From Fulvivirga maritima (lineage in GTDB: Bacteria; Bacteroidota; Bacteroidia; Cytophagales; Cyclobacteriaceae), in NCBI RefSeq assembly GCF_021389955.1, contig NZ_CP089980.1, positions 4,893,001 through 4,957,000 on the forward strand: 64,000 nucleotides of DNA, given 5' to 3'. A program made the position numbers and the translations under genes. Position 1 is the stretch's first letter. Every line of letters begins with the position of its first letter. Under the pieces are notes generated by a model. It was not told the DNA's origin. It saw nothing but the letters and a program-made list of their open reading frames with translations, and made no database searches. This document shows positions 26,574 through 35,662 of this stretch, one piece after another.

Positions 26574-27377
26574 ATGAAGAACACTTTGTTTTTCGCAGCA
26601 CTTTTATGTGCTTTCATATCTCTTTTTTCGTGCTCTGATGATGATCGGGAAATTATTGAAGAAGTAGTTATTAGTTGTGGAAGTGACCTTACTTTAATTT
26701 TCGATAATGTATTAGGTGAAGAGGATTTTGTGCTTAACCAAGCATATGAAGTAGGAGACGTTGTATACAGTTTCAATAGCCTTCGTTACTGGATTAGTAA
26801 TGTGAGTTTTAGAAAAAGTGACGGTACTATAGTTGAAATTCCTGATTCTTATTATCTGATTGAAGATACTGAAGATGTTTCAATACAAGATGGTATTTAT
26901 ACTTATACTGGTCAGAAAAGAGAAGATATCAACTTTGCTGATTTCGAAGCAGGCACCTATACTTCAGTAATATTTTCAGTAGGTGTAGATGAGGAGCATA
27001 ACGATAATTTAAGCCTTAGTGCGGGTGAGTTATCATCTATGGTAGGTATGACTAATGTGTCATGGATGTGGCATACTAGCTATATTTTCACTTCATTAAA
27101 AGGTACTGCCGAAAGTGGAGATACTAAAACCGTAGAAATAGAAACGGGTCTTAATGATAATTATAGAACTATAGAATTAGAACTGCCTGGCTCTATTGAA
27201 GTAACTAATGACAGTAGTTATCAAATTACAATTACGGCTGATGTACTTACTACACTTCAAGCTTTTGATAACTGGGAAAACCCTGTAGTAGGGGCTTCAC
27301 AGCCAGAACTTATGGAATCAGTGTCAGATAATTTTGCAGCTGATTTTTTCACCCTTAAGGTGCCTTCTCAAAACTAA
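26574..27377 (+). CDS. MbnP-like lipoprotein (copper-binding family), copy 1
   Basis: A 267-residue lipoprotein (SLFSC lipobox, Cys20, then an acidic DDDRE stretch). The blocks LRYWISNVSF and VSWMWHTSYIFTSLKG are hallmarks of the MbnP family, and YTSVIFSVGVD is another. Characterised MbnP is a periplasmic copper-binding protein in which a conserved Trp is oxidised to kynurenine by the di-heme partner MbnH; the WMW here is the candidate site. It pairs with a second MbnP-like gene and two di-heme peroxidase genes downstream. Copper as ligand is inferred from the family. Confidence 0.88.
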   Translation: MKNTLFFAALLCAFISLFSCSDDDREIIEEVVISCGSDLTLIFDNVLGEEDFVLNQAYEVGDVVYSFNSLRYWISNVSFRKSDGTIVEIPDSYYLIEDTEDVSIQDGIYTYTGQKREDINFADFEAGTYTSVIFSVGVDEEHNDNLSLSAGELSSMVGMTNVSWMWHTSYIFTSLKGTAESGDTKTVEIETGLNDNYRTIELELPGSIEVTNDSSYQITITADVLTTLQAFDNWENPVVGASQPELMESVSDNFAADFFTLKVPSQN

Positions 27378-27456
27378 TTCATGAAATAAATCATAGCGTT
27401 GGCTGCCTCAAATAATAATCAACTGATACAGCTACGCTTTTAAATTAAACATCATA

Positions 27457-28251
27457 ATGAAAATTTTCAAATACATATATATCAGTGTTTTATGCTCATC
27501 TATGCTCATGGCTTGTGGTGATGACGATAATGAAGCTACTCCTGAGGGAGGTCAAGCCATTTTGGAGTTTGACAACCGCGTAGGTATGGCAAATCTTAAC
27601 CTGGATACTGAGGACTATCCCTACACTAATGCTTTGGGGCAGGATTTTAATGTTAACATGTTAAAGTACTATATCAGTAATATCAAGTTTAGTAGAGAAG
27701 ATGGTACCGAATACACTTTTCCTTTAAGTGAAGATGGTTCAGAGGGCTATTATTTGGTAGATGAAGAAGATCAATCTACTATGTTTCTACACTTAAATGG
27801 CATACCTGAAGGCGATTATACAGGAGTTACGTTTACGGTAGGTGTTGATGCGGATCGCATTTTGGAAGGAGCTCAAACTGGGGCTTTAGATGTTACTAAT
27901 GATATGTTCTGGAACTGGAATGCCGGCTATATTTTCATGAAGTTTGAAGGACATTCTCCGGTTTCCACAGAAGATAATCAGGTTTTGGAATACCACGTTG
28001 GGGGTTATAAAGCAGATTCTGAACAACCTACATTAGCAGATAACGTGAAGCAAATTTCGCTTAATGGAGATTTTACTATTAGTGAAAACAAAGAGCCGCA
28101 AATACACGTGGTGGTAGATATTCTTAAATTCTTTGATAGCCCTAACACTATAGATTTTAGTGTTAATGCCAGTAGGCATTCTCCAGCCGCTTCTATTGAT
28201 GTAGCAGAAAATTATGTTGACGCATTTGTCTTAGATCATATTCATGAATAA
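27457..28251 (+). CDS. MbnP-like lipoprotein (copper-binding family), copy 2
   Basis: A 264-residue paralogue of the preceding gene. It has a lipobox MACG (Cys20) followed by DDDNEA. The family blocks are LKYYISNIKFSREDG, YTGVTFTVGVDADRI and DMFWNWNAGYIFMKFEG, with the Trp pair in the same place as in copy 1. Its stop overlaps the start of the MbnH-like peroxidase gene by eight bases, a direct sign of co-expression with the enzyme expected to modify it. Confidence 0.9.
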   Translation: MKIFKYIYISVLCSSMLMACGDDDNEATPEGGQAILEFDNRVGMANLNLDTEDYPYTNALGQDFNVNMLKYYISNIKFSREDGTEYTFPLSEDGSEGYYLVDEEDQSTMFLHLNGIPEGDYTGVTFTVGVDADRILEGAQTGALDVTNDMFWNWNAGYIFMKFEGHSPVSTEDNQVLEYHVGGYKADSEQPTLADNVKQISLNGDFTISENKEPQIHVVVDILKFFDSPNTIDFSVNASRHSPAASIDVAENYVDAFVLDHIHE

Positions 28252-29278
28252 GGTATTTATCTTCTTGTTAATCAGTGGGTTGTTTCTGTTTGTTGCTTGT
28301 GCTGATGAAGAACAATCCGTTGATTACTGGAGTGTGGATGTACCGGAATATTTTCCTGAGATGGTTTATACCATAGAGAATAATCCGGTTACCAAAGGCG
28401 GTTTTGAGTTGGGTAGAATGCTGTTTTATGAGCCGAAACTTTCTAGCGATAATACAGTGTCATGTGCTAACTGTCATCAGCCATATTTGGCATTTGCAGA
28501 TCCTGTGCATGTGCTCAGTGTAGGGGTAGATAACCAGAAAGGAACACGTAATGCTCCGCCCATATTTAACCTGGCTTTTCAGTCTCATTTCTTTTGGGAT
28601 GGAGGTGTTAATCATGTTGATTTTATACCTATTAACCCCATCATGAATGAGTTAGAAATGAATGAGAGCATGTCTAACGTAGTGCAGAAGGTAAATCAAT
28701 TGCCTCAATACCAGGCTAAGTTTAGAGAGGTATATGGTAAGGACAGTATCAATGGCGAAGAGTTCTTGCATGCGTTTTCACAATTTTTAGTAATGCTGGT
28801 TTCTGATAATGCTTACTATGACCAATGGATGCAAGGAGAATATGAGCTTACAGAGGCTGAACTGAGCGGTATGCAGGTTTATGAGTCAAAATGTGCAGAC
28901 TGCCACGGTACGGCACTATTTACTGATGGTAGCTTCAGGAATAATGGGCTGGATGCAGAGTTCAGTAAAGATAAGGGCCGCTATACTATTACCGAATATC
29001 CTGATGATGAAGGAAAATTTAAGGTGCCTACACTGCGCAATATTGAGCTTACGGCTCCTTATATGCATGATGGCCGCTTTGAAACGCTGGAAGAGGTGCT
29101 TGATCATTATGATGCCGGCATGGTTAACAGTGCTACGCTAGATCCTCTATTGGTTCAACCCAATGGGGAGTTGGGCATTCCTTTGAGCGATCAGGAAAAG
29201 ACCGATATCATAGCCTTCCTTCATACTTTAACAGACAGGGATTTTGTGAGCGATAGTCGCTTTTTTGATCCTAATTAA
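28244..29278 (+). CDS. di-heme cytochrome c peroxidase, MauG/MbnH-like, copy 1
   Basis: A 344-residue lipoprotein (FVAC lipobox) with two c-type heme sites: C74-x2-C77-H78 (CANCHQ) and C217-x2-C220-H221 (CADCHG). The family block VPTLRNIELTAPYMHDGRF follows. Di-heme proteins of this type either reduce peroxide (CcpA) or, as MauG and MbnH, oxidise side chains of a partner protein. The eight-base overlap with an MbnP-like gene favours the MbnH role: making kynurenine from Trp in MbnP. It is periplasmic, tethered to a membrane. Confidence 0.9.
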   Translation: MNKVFIFLLISGLFLFVACADEEQSVDYWSVDVPEYFPEMVYTIENNPVTKGGFELGRMLFYEPKLSSDNTVSCANCHQPYLAFADPVHVLSVGVDNQKGTRNAPPIFNLAFQSHFFWDGGVNHVDFIPINPIMNELEMNESMSNVVQKVNQLPQYQAKFREVYGKDSINGEEFLHAFSQFLVMLVSDNAYYDQWMQGEYELTEAELSGMQVYESKCADCHGTALFTDGSFRNNGLDAEFSKDKGRYTITEYPDDEGKFKVPTLRNIELTAPYMHDGRFETLEEVLDHYDAGMVNSATLDPLLVQPNGELGIPLSDQEKTDIIAFLHTLTDRDFVSDSRFFDPN

Positions 29279-29292
29279 AACTTTAGAAAATA

Positions 29293-30217
29293 ATGAAACG
29301 ATATATAGTACTTTTTTTATTCATAGCATGGCTGTTGCCTAAAGAGACAAAGGCCTGTGATGTATGTGGATGCTCGCTGGGCAGTAATTACATGGGTATA
29401 TTGCCTCAGTTTAACAAAAATTTCGTGGGCTTAAGGTGGAGCCAGGCAAAGTTTTATGCGCACATGGATCATCATAGCGATTACCTGGGGAGAGGAGTAC
29501 TCGCATGATACCTACAGTCAGGTGGAGCTTTGGGGACGTTTTTATCTTACCGAGAGGCTGCAGGTGTTTGCCTTTGTGCCCTATGGTTATAATGATATGG
29601 ACGGCACTGAGCAAGTAGTGAGTAATTCTGGCCTTGGAGATATTAGTGTTATGGCTAACTACATGCTGGTAAATACGGGTGATGATGATGGTAAAACCTT
29701 TAAACATACATTGATGGTAGGAGGGGGAGTGAAGCTGCCTACGGGTGATAGTGATATGAAAGACCGTGGTGAGCTGGTTAATCCCAACTTTCAATTAGGT
29801 ACTGGTAGTACAGATTTCATGGTGAACTCTATATACACTATTCGCTACCAGAAAATAGGCCTTAATGCAGAGACAGGGTATAAAATCAACACCAGAAATA
29901 GTGATGACTATCTGTTTGGTAATCAATTTCATGCGTCTGCTCAATTTTTCTATTGGCAAAATATCGGTGATTTCAGCTTTCTACCAAATGTTGGAACCTA
30001 TTTTGAATCCGCTGAAAGTCATGAAGAGGGGAAGATCAAGAATGAAAATACCGGAGGAAATGCTCTGTTATTATCTACAGGATTAGAAACTTACTATAAA
30101 AAATTTACTGTAGGCTTCAACTATAAGCACCCGCTATCTCAAGATTTTAATAGCGATGATATTGCTTCAATTGAAAGTAAGTCCAGGATGATGGTTTCAC
30201 TCACATATAATTTTTAA
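29293..30217 (+). pseudogene. outer membrane transporter-like protein, frameshifted
   Basis: Two overlapping frames make one protein. Frame 1 (29293-29508) has a signal peptide, the Cys motif CDVCGCS and reaches HMDHHSDYLG. Frame 2 continues EEYSHDTYSQVELWGRFYL and runs to 30217. Removing one G from the GGGG run at 29487-29490 joins them exactly, giving about 307 residues. The mature part is beta-barrel-like (KLPTGDSD, alternating strands, ending LTYNF) and resembles the phenol MetA-pathway / CDVCGCS outer-membrane proteins that accompany metal genes in Bacteroidota. It is either a true frameshift or a homopolymer base-calling error; if the latter, the gene is intact. Confidence 0.8.
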
Positions 30218-30221
30218 GATC

Positions 30222-30665
30222 ATGAAAAATCTAATCACAATGATAAGCACAATTATGCTTTTCATGGCTTGTAATCCAGATCAGGGAGGAGCGTATGATA
30301 AACTGGTTGACGTTCATAATAAGGCTATTGAAGTGCATGACGAGTTAATGCTACAGATGGATAACATTTATAACTACCGTCAAAAAGTGCAAAAAGCGGT
30401 TGATTCTTTAGCTCAAAATGAGGGTGATCATGACACTAAGTTATTAAAAGGCAGAGAAGTGATCCAACATCTTCAAAAAGCGGATGAAGAAATGATGAGT
30501 TGGATGCATCATCATACCATGGTACCAGATTCTTTGGAATCGGCTGCAGATTCGGTAGTTATACGGGTGACTAAAGAACAGCAGAAGCAATATGAGGGTA
30601 TACTAATGGTAGATTCTTTGATGAAATCCAGCATGGCGGAAGCTCAATCTTTTTTAGAAAACTAG
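30222..30665 (+). CDS. helical lipoprotein, His/Met-containing, unknown function
   Basis: A 147-residue lipoprotein (FMAC lipobox, Cys17). The mature part is almost wholly alpha-helical with heptad-like spacing and carries a His/Met cluster, EEMMSWMHHHTMVPDS, around residues 89-104. Such a cluster could bind copper or another soft metal, which suits the neighbouring MbnP/MbnH-like genes; this is inference. Similar Bacteroidota proteins are often labelled viral A-type inclusion protein, a label without functional meaning. It starts five bases after the frameshifted barrel gene and ends 11 bases before the second peroxidase gene. Confidence 0.75.
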   Translation: MKNLITMISTIMLFMACNPDQGGAYDKLVDVHNKAIEVHDELMLQMDNIYNYRQKVQKAVDSLAQNEGDHDTKLLKGREVIQHLQKADEEMMSWMHHHTMVPDSLESAADSVVIRVTKEQQKQYEGILMVDSLMKSSMAEAQSFLEN

Positions 30666-30675
30666 GGGTTAACAT

Positions 30676-31710
30676 ATGACAATGTGCCTTAGATACAGCA
30701 TAGTATTCATATTTGTTTCTTGTTTATGTGCTTGTGATAAAAGTAATGAAGATACGTTGCCCAAAAATACAGATTTCGAGTTGAATATACCGGATTACTT
30801 TCCTGCTCCTGAACCTCTATTGTCCAATAATCAAAAGATGACAAAAGAGATTGTAGCTCTAGGTAAAAAGTTATTCTATGATCCGATTTTATCGGGTGAT
30901 AATACGATTTCTTGCGCTACATGTCACCAGCCCAATTTAGGCTTTTCAGATGGCTTATCTTTGTCTGATAGAGGAATTACGGGGGAACAATTACCGCGTC
31001 ACTCTCCAGCATTAATTAATTTGTCATGGAGTAAAGCTTTCTTTTGGGATGGAGGTGCTACTAATTTAGAGAGCCAGGCCATGGCGCCTATAACTAATAA
31101 AGATGAGATGGGGCAGGCGATACCTGAACTCATGTCAGAGCTAAGTAATCATGATGAATATCCAGGGTTGTTTAATGAGGCCTTTCCTGATGAAGAGATG
31201 GATATGACTACTATCGCTAAGGCGCTGGCGCACTTCGAGCGAACTCTGATATCTGCAGGTAGTAAATATGACGATTATAGGAAGGGTAAGGCAAAACTGA
31301 GTGAGCTTGAGCTGTACGGAATGAAAGTAGTAGAGAGCAAATGCGGTGGTTGTCATCCGGCTCCTTTATTTACTGATAATGATTATCATAATAATGGTTT
31401 GGATGATACCTATAGTGAAGATAATGACCGTATGGAGCAAGGCAGGTTACGGATAACGTATATCTACGAAGATATGGGGAAATATAAAACACCAACCTTA
31501 CGCAATATACTCAAATCAGCACCTTATATGCATGATGGTCGGTTGGGTAGGCTTGATGATGTACTTCATCACTATACTAATGGTGTTAAAAGATCACCTA
31601 CTTTAGATCCTTTGATAGATACTGAAGGAATCAGCCTCTCAGAGGTTCAAAAGCAAGCCATACTGGTTTTTTTAGAAACGCTTACAGACGAAGAGTTTTT
31701 AGAAATGTGA
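30676..31710 (+). CDS. di-heme cytochrome c peroxidase, MauG/MbnH-like, copy 2
   Basis: A 344-residue lipoprotein (CLCAC lipobox, Cys20) with heme sites C80-x2-C83-H84 (CATCHQ) and C223-x2-C226-H227 (CGGCHP), and the family block TPTLRNILKSAPYMHDGRL. It is a paralogue of copy 1 with the same length but clearly diverged. It closes the cluster and is followed by a strong terminator. Two MbnP-like and two MbnH-like genes in one run suggest two enzyme-substrate pairs, or one pair plus a true peroxidase. Confidence 0.9.
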   Translation: MTMCLRYSIVFIFVSCLCACDKSNEDTLPKNTDFELNIPDYFPAPEPLLSNNQKMTKEIVALGKKLFYDPILSGDNTISCATCHQPNLGFSDGLSLSDRGITGEQLPRHSPALINLSWSKAFFWDGGATNLESQAMAPITNKDEMGQAIPELMSELSNHDEYPGLFNEAFPDEEMDMTTIAKALAHFERTLISAGSKYDDYRKGKAKLSELELYGMKVVESKCGGCHPAPLFTDNDYHNNGLDDTYSEDNDRMEQGRLRITYIYEDMGKYKTPTLRNILKSAPYMHDGRLGRLDDVLHHYTNGVKRSPTLDPLIDTEGISLSEVQKQAILVFLETLTDEEFLEM

Positions 31711-31716
31711 TAATGA

Positions 31717-31776
31717 AAAGGTTGTCTCAAAAGAAAGTTTTAAGTCAGTAACGATTTTTGAGACAACCTTTTTTTG
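31717..31776. terminator. bidirectional terminator between copper cluster and SDR gene
   Basis: AAGGTTGTCTCAAAA pairs with TTTTGAGACAACCTT (about 15 bp) with T-runs on the plus side and A-rich sequence on the other, so it can end transcripts arriving from both directions. It lies between the second peroxidase and the convergent NAD(P)-binding protein gene. Confidence 0.85.
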
Positions 31777-31777
31777 C

Positions 31778-32431
31778 TTAGTAAGCAGCTGTAAATCTCT
31801 TTTTAACAAATTTATTTTGCTCAAGCTCATCTACTAAAGCTACTGCTACATCTTCGGCAGAAAGAATACTTCTACCTTCTTCATTTAATACTGGGTTTTC
31901 TAGTCCAGTTCTGTAATTTCCTTTTCTTTCACCAGAAGTTCCTTGGTGCATTTCAATGGCAGGGCTAAAGAAGGTCCAGTCTAATACTGTGTTCTTTTTT
32001 ATGTCTTCTAAATAATCTCTTGCAGCCGTTGCTCCAGGTTTAATGTTAGCAGGAAATTCAGGGGTATCCACCAATTGTACATTGTCTTGATTGTATAAGC
32101 TTCCGGCACCACCAATAACGATGTATCTTGATATTCCAGATTTCTCTATTGCTTTTTCTATATTTCTAGCCCCTTTAAGGTAATCATCATAAATGTTAGG
32201 GTTAGTCCAGCCTGGGTTAAACGCACTAATGACGGCATCACTACCTTCAAGCACTTTGGCAAGGGCATCTATGTCATTTACGTCTACACTAGTAGCCGTT
32301 ACTTTTTCGCTGGTTTCTACTTTCTCTACATTTCTGGCAATAGCCTGTACTTCATATCCTCTGTCTGCCAGCTCTTTTACTACTTTAGGGCCTACAAATC
32401 CGGTGGCTCCAATTACTGTTACTTTACTCAT
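31778..32431 (-). CDS. NAD(P)-binding protein, atypical SDR (NmrA/YwnB-like)
   Basis: A 217-residue single Rossmann domain. The dinucleotide motif GATGFVG lies at 8-14, followed by an Arg-containing loop (AIARNVEK) that favours NADPH, and by YIVIGGAGSLY and TFFSPAIEM in the usual SDR order. The catalytic YxxxK of classical SDRs is not evident, as in the atypical redox-sensing or quinone-reductase-like members. It is read in the same direction as the Rrf2 regulator gene 60 bp upstream, which may control it. Confidence 0.85.
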   Translation of the reverse strand: MSKVTVIGATGFVGPKVVKELADRGYEVQAIARNVEKVETSEKVTATSVDVNDIDALAKVLEGSDAVISAFNPGWTNPNIYDDYLKGARNIEKAIEKSGISRYIVIGGAGSLYNQDNVQLVDTPEFPANIKPGATAARDYLEDIKKNTVLDWTFFSPAIEMHQGTSGERKGNYRTGLENPVLNEEGRSILSAEDVAVALVDELEQNKFVKKRFTAAY

Positions 32432-32490
32432 ATCTATTTGTTTTAAGTTTATTATGTAATATAAATTGTTACAATTTGGGTGTAAAAAAA

Positions 32491-32901
32491 TTAGCCAAAG
32501 TTTTCAGCGAATTCGGATAATTTCTTCTTACTCAAAAATTGTATTACTAAATCATTTGTTTCGGTAAATAAGCTATTCAAATTGTTATTAATCTCTTTAC
32601 CTACGAAGCATTTAGGGTTAGGATGGTTGTTTTTTTTGCCTAATACATCTGAATTATTGATTGCCTGAAAGATTTCAGAAATGTATATCTCATCCATTTT
32701 TTTAGCAATTCTAGATCCACCTTCCTTACCTTTTTTACTTTCCACCAAACCTGCCTCTCTAAGCACACTCAGCTCTTTTCTTACTATCACAGCATTAATG
32801 TTAATGCTGCCTGCTAAAAAATCAGAGCTCACCCAAGCTCCGGGCATTTTTGCCAGGAGGGTCATGATATGAATGGCCGTTGCAAATCTCGTGTTGTTCA
32901 T
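32491..32901 (-). CDS. Rrf2 family transcriptional regulator
   Basis: A 136-residue winged-helix regulator. The start TRFATAIHIMTLLAK, the HTH segment SSDFLAGSININAVIVRKELSVLREAGLVESKKGKEGG and the wing are typical of Rrf2. Rrf2 proteins often carry three Cys for an iron-sulfur cluster; here only one Cys (in NPKCFVG) is present, so cluster binding is unlikely and it fits the YwnA/redox-thiol type. The likely target is the adjacent NAD(P)-binding gene, by analogy with ywnA-ywnB pairs. Confidence 0.88.
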   Translation of the reverse strand: MNNTRFATAIHIMTLLAKMPGAWVSSDFLAGSININAVIVRKELSVLREAGLVESKKGKEGGSRIAKKMDEIYISEIFQAINNSDVLGKKNNHPNPKCFVGKEINNNLNSLFTETNDLVIQFLSKKKLSEFAENFG

Positions 32902-33095
32902 TAGTGATGCAAATATAGCGAAATTTTATATGTAACAAATTATATTACAATTAAAATGATGTTCAGGTTTATTCTGTTATTTTTCAATAGTTGATAATGT
33001 TCAAGGAGAGGTTCTGCTTCTAATCAAGTACTTTTTTGATATTTTTTGTATTACTTAGAGGACTCTGTTAAAAAATATTTATTAAACCTCAAAAA

Positions 33096-35030
33096 ATGCT
33101 CAAATACGTTACTCTGTCAATCATCTCTTTAATTCTTAGCTCTGTCACCTATGCACAAAATGCCTCCGTTTCAAGTCCGGATGGCAAGCTTAAAGTAGAC
33201 ATTTATATAAAGGAAGGAACTTTGTTTTATGAAGTTTATTATGCTGGTAATCAGGTGCTGGAGCAATCGCGCCTGGGCCTAGAGACTAATCTGGTTGATT
33301 ATGCTAATGGCCTTACCTGGCAAGGATCAGAAAAGAAGTCTTTAGATTTTACTTATACGCAAGAGAAGATAAAGCAATCAGAAGTGCACTATCAAGGAAG
33401 TGAGCTGGTCTGCACTTTGAATAACAAAGATAAAAAGCCAATAAAGGTCATCTTCAGGGTGAGTAATAATGATATAGCCCTGCGCTATGATATTCCTGCG
33501 GCTGGTGATCCTGTGGCCTTGGTGGTAGAGAAGGAATTAACTGCTTTTAACTTTCCTCAGGCAGCAAAGGGCTTTTTAAGTCCACAGTCTAAACCTATGG
33601 TAGGCTGGCAAAGAACTAAACCCAGCTATGAAGAAAATTATGCTATTGGTCAGAAAATAGAAGCTCAATCTGAGTTTGGTAATGGCTATGTTTTTCCAGG
33701 CTTATTTGAAGTAGATAACCATTGGGTGCTGCTTTCGGAGACAGGGGTAAGAAGCCTTTATTGTGCCTCTCACCTCAGTGATCCTACTGAAGATGGTGTG
33801 TATCATGTAGCCTTTCCTGATCCAGGAGAGAATAACGGTTTTGGAGGCAGTGGCGCGGCTATTGGCTTGCCAGCACAAACGCCCTGGAGAACCATTACTG
33901 TTGGCAGTTCGCTTAAGCCAATAGTAGAAACTACCATTGCTTATGATGTGGTGGAGCCGCTATATGAAGCTTCTAAGAATTATGAATACGGCAGAGGAAC
34001 CTGGAGTTGGATCATGTGGCAGGATAACAGTATTAACTTTGAAGATCAAAAGAAATACATTGACCTGGCAGCAGCCATGACTTATGAGTTTGTGCTTATT
34101 GACAATTGGTGGGATAGAATGGGAAATGATAAAATGGAAGAATTGATCCAGTATGCTGCCAGTAAGGGAGTAGGCGTGTTTCTATGGTATAACTCTAATG
34201 GCGCCACCAGTGATGCCCCGCAGAGCCCTAAAAAACGGATGAATACCTCCATAGAGCGAAAAAGGGAAATGAAATGGCTGAAAGAAAATGGTGTAAAAGG
34301 CATTAAAGTTGACTTTTTTGGTGGAGATAAGCAGGAGACCATGAGGCTTTATGAAGATATTCTTTCTGATGCTAATGATTACGGGCTGATGGTGGTTTTT
34401 CATGGAGCGACTTTGCCCAGAGGCTGGGCCAGAATGTACCCTAACTATGTGGGTAGTGAGGCAGTCTTAGCCTCCGAAAACTTGATGTTCAGTCAGGACT
34501 TTAATGATCAGGAAGCGGTAAATGCTACCCTGCATCCTTTTATAAGAAATGCTGTGGCCTGTATGGAGTATGGTGGTGTAGTGCTTAATAAGCGGTGTAA
34601 CCGAACCAATGACGGGGGCAATATTAGAAGAACAACAGATGCTTTTCAGCTGGCCACGGGTATATTATTCCAGAATCCGGTTCAGTTTTTTGCTTTAGCT
34701 CCTAATAACTTGGAAGACGCTCCTGAGTTCGCTATTGACTTTATGAAGCAGATACCTACCAGCTGGGAAGAGACACAATTTTTAGAAGGCTACCCAGGTA
34801 AATATGTTCTCTTAGCCAGAAGAAGTGGTGATAAATGGTATGTGGCCGGAGTTAATGGTCAGAAAGAAGCTGTTACTGTTACTGTAAACTTACCCATGCT
34901 AGCCGGCAAAGAATTAGCTATGTATGGAGATAAAAAAGGAGAGAGCTTTAAAAAAACTATAAAAGTAAATAAGAAAGGACAAGTGAAACTTACCATAGAG
35001 CCACAAGGAGGAGTGGTTTTAGTAGAGTAG
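33096..35030 (+). CDS. glycoside hydrolase family 97 protein
   Basis: A 644-residue exported enzyme (signal peptide ending SVTYAQ). GH97 layout: N-terminal beta-sandwich (about 25-290, starting ASVSSPDGKLKVDI), central TIM barrel (about 291-560, with FVLIDNWWD, GVFLWYNSNG, KGIKVDFFGGDKQ, VVFHGATLPRGWARMYPN) and a C-terminal all-beta domain. Asp406 in KVDFFGGD sits where retaining members (alpha-galactosidase-like) have their nucleophile; this suggests, but does not prove, a retaining alpha-galactosidase rather than an inverting alpha-glucosidase. Periplasmic. No SusC/SusD pair is next to it. Confidence 0.93.
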   Translation: MLKYVTLSIISLILSSVTYAQNASVSSPDGKLKVDIYIKEGTLFYEVYYAGNQVLEQSRLGLETNLVDYANGLTWQGSEKKSLDFTYTQEKIKQSEVHYQGSELVCTLNNKDKKPIKVIFRVSNNDIALRYDIPAAGDPVALVVEKELTAFNFPQAAKGFLSPQSKPMVGWQRTKPSYEENYAIGQKIEAQSEFGNGYVFPGLFEVDNHWVLLSETGVRSLYCASHLSDPTEDGVYHVAFPDPGENNGFGGSGAAIGLPAQTPWRTITVGSSLKPIVETTIAYDVVEPLYEASKNYEYGRGTWSWIMWQDNSINFEDQKKYIDLAAAMTYEFVLIDNWWDRMGNDKMEELIQYAASKGVGVFLWYNSNGATSDAPQSPKKRMNTSIERKREMKWLKENGVKGIKVDFFGGDKQETMRLYEDILSDANDYGLMVVFHGATLPRGWARMYPNYVGSEAVLASENLMFSQDFNDQEAVNATLHPFIRNAVACMEYGGVVLNKRCNRTNDGGNIRRTTDAFQLATGILFQNPVQFFALAPNNLEDAPEFAIDFMKQIPTSWEETQFLEGYPGKYVLLARRSGDKWYVAGVNGQKEAVTVTVNLPMLAGKELAMYGDKKGESFKKTIKVNKKGQVKLTIEPQGGVVLVE

Positions 35031-35050
35031 CATTTTAACTAAATAATAGC

Positions 35051-35097
35051 AGACAGTGGTGTTGCTGTAGAATTTACAGTGAGGCTACTGTCTTTAT
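35051..35097 (+). terminator. possible terminator after GH97 gene
   Basis: AGACAGT (35051-35057) pairs with ACTGTCT (35087-35093), followed by TTATTAT. The loop is long (29 bases) and the T-run weak. Confidence 0.45.
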
Positions 35098-35315
35098 TAT
35101 GTCTCCGCTTTGAGCTAGATCGAAAGAAGGCGATATTTCACGTAATAGAATTGAAATAGATTACTTGGTATGGTCACCAAACCTAACCATCAGGATCACC
35201 ATGACCCAAGGAGAGACCTATTTTACTAGTTTAAGACAAACCCGTTAGTCGGCGTATGTCCGTAGCCTTTGGCGCGCTGTTTTCAACGCGTGCCATCTAG
35301 ATTAGCAAATAAAAG

Positions 35316-35430
35316 CCGTCATTCCTGAATCATGGAGCATAGCGCAATGATATCAGGAATCTCACTGTTCGGTTGGTGTTATCTGAACGGCGAGATCCCG
35401 GCTCTTCACTTCGTTGCGGCCGGGATGACG
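35316..35430 (-). repeat. dispersed copy of the three-hairpin repeat core, reverse orientation
   Basis: CCGTCATTCCTGAATCATGG at the left and GCGGCCGGGATGACG at the right: the reverse complement of the core found nine times in the tandem array at 20.5-25.5 kb. Hairpins A and C are kept; hairpin B reads CTCACTGTTCGG/CTGAACGGCGAG with changes on both arms, partly compensating. Confidence 0.9.
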
Positions 35431-35460
35431 TGATAGAGTTATGACTAATTACTTCCCACT

Positions 35461-35492
35461 GGTCTTAGGTTAAGCGTAGGGGGTCTAAGACC
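35461..35492. repeat. hairpin GGTCTTAG/CTAAGACC
   Basis: A perfect 8-bp inverted repeat with a 16-base loop lies between the two dispersed core copies, in sequence that I cannot assign to any gene or known element. No T-run follows. Confidence 0.4.
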
Positions 35493-35662
35493 TATCATGT
35501 GCAAGACCATTTGCTCGGAATAAGATAAGCAGATGTCTGAAGGTACAATGTGCAATGAGTATTTCATGACACCATTTTGTGCATAAACAAAGGAATTTGA
35601 GCGGATGCTACGACCAGTTGGGTAAAGCAGGCTTTCGCACACATGAATTAGTAAAGAAAAAA

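Noticed and set aside
31778-32901. Iron-sulfur IscR-type regulator
   Set aside because: The Rrf2 protein has only one Cys, so a cluster-binding IscR/NsrR role is unlikely.
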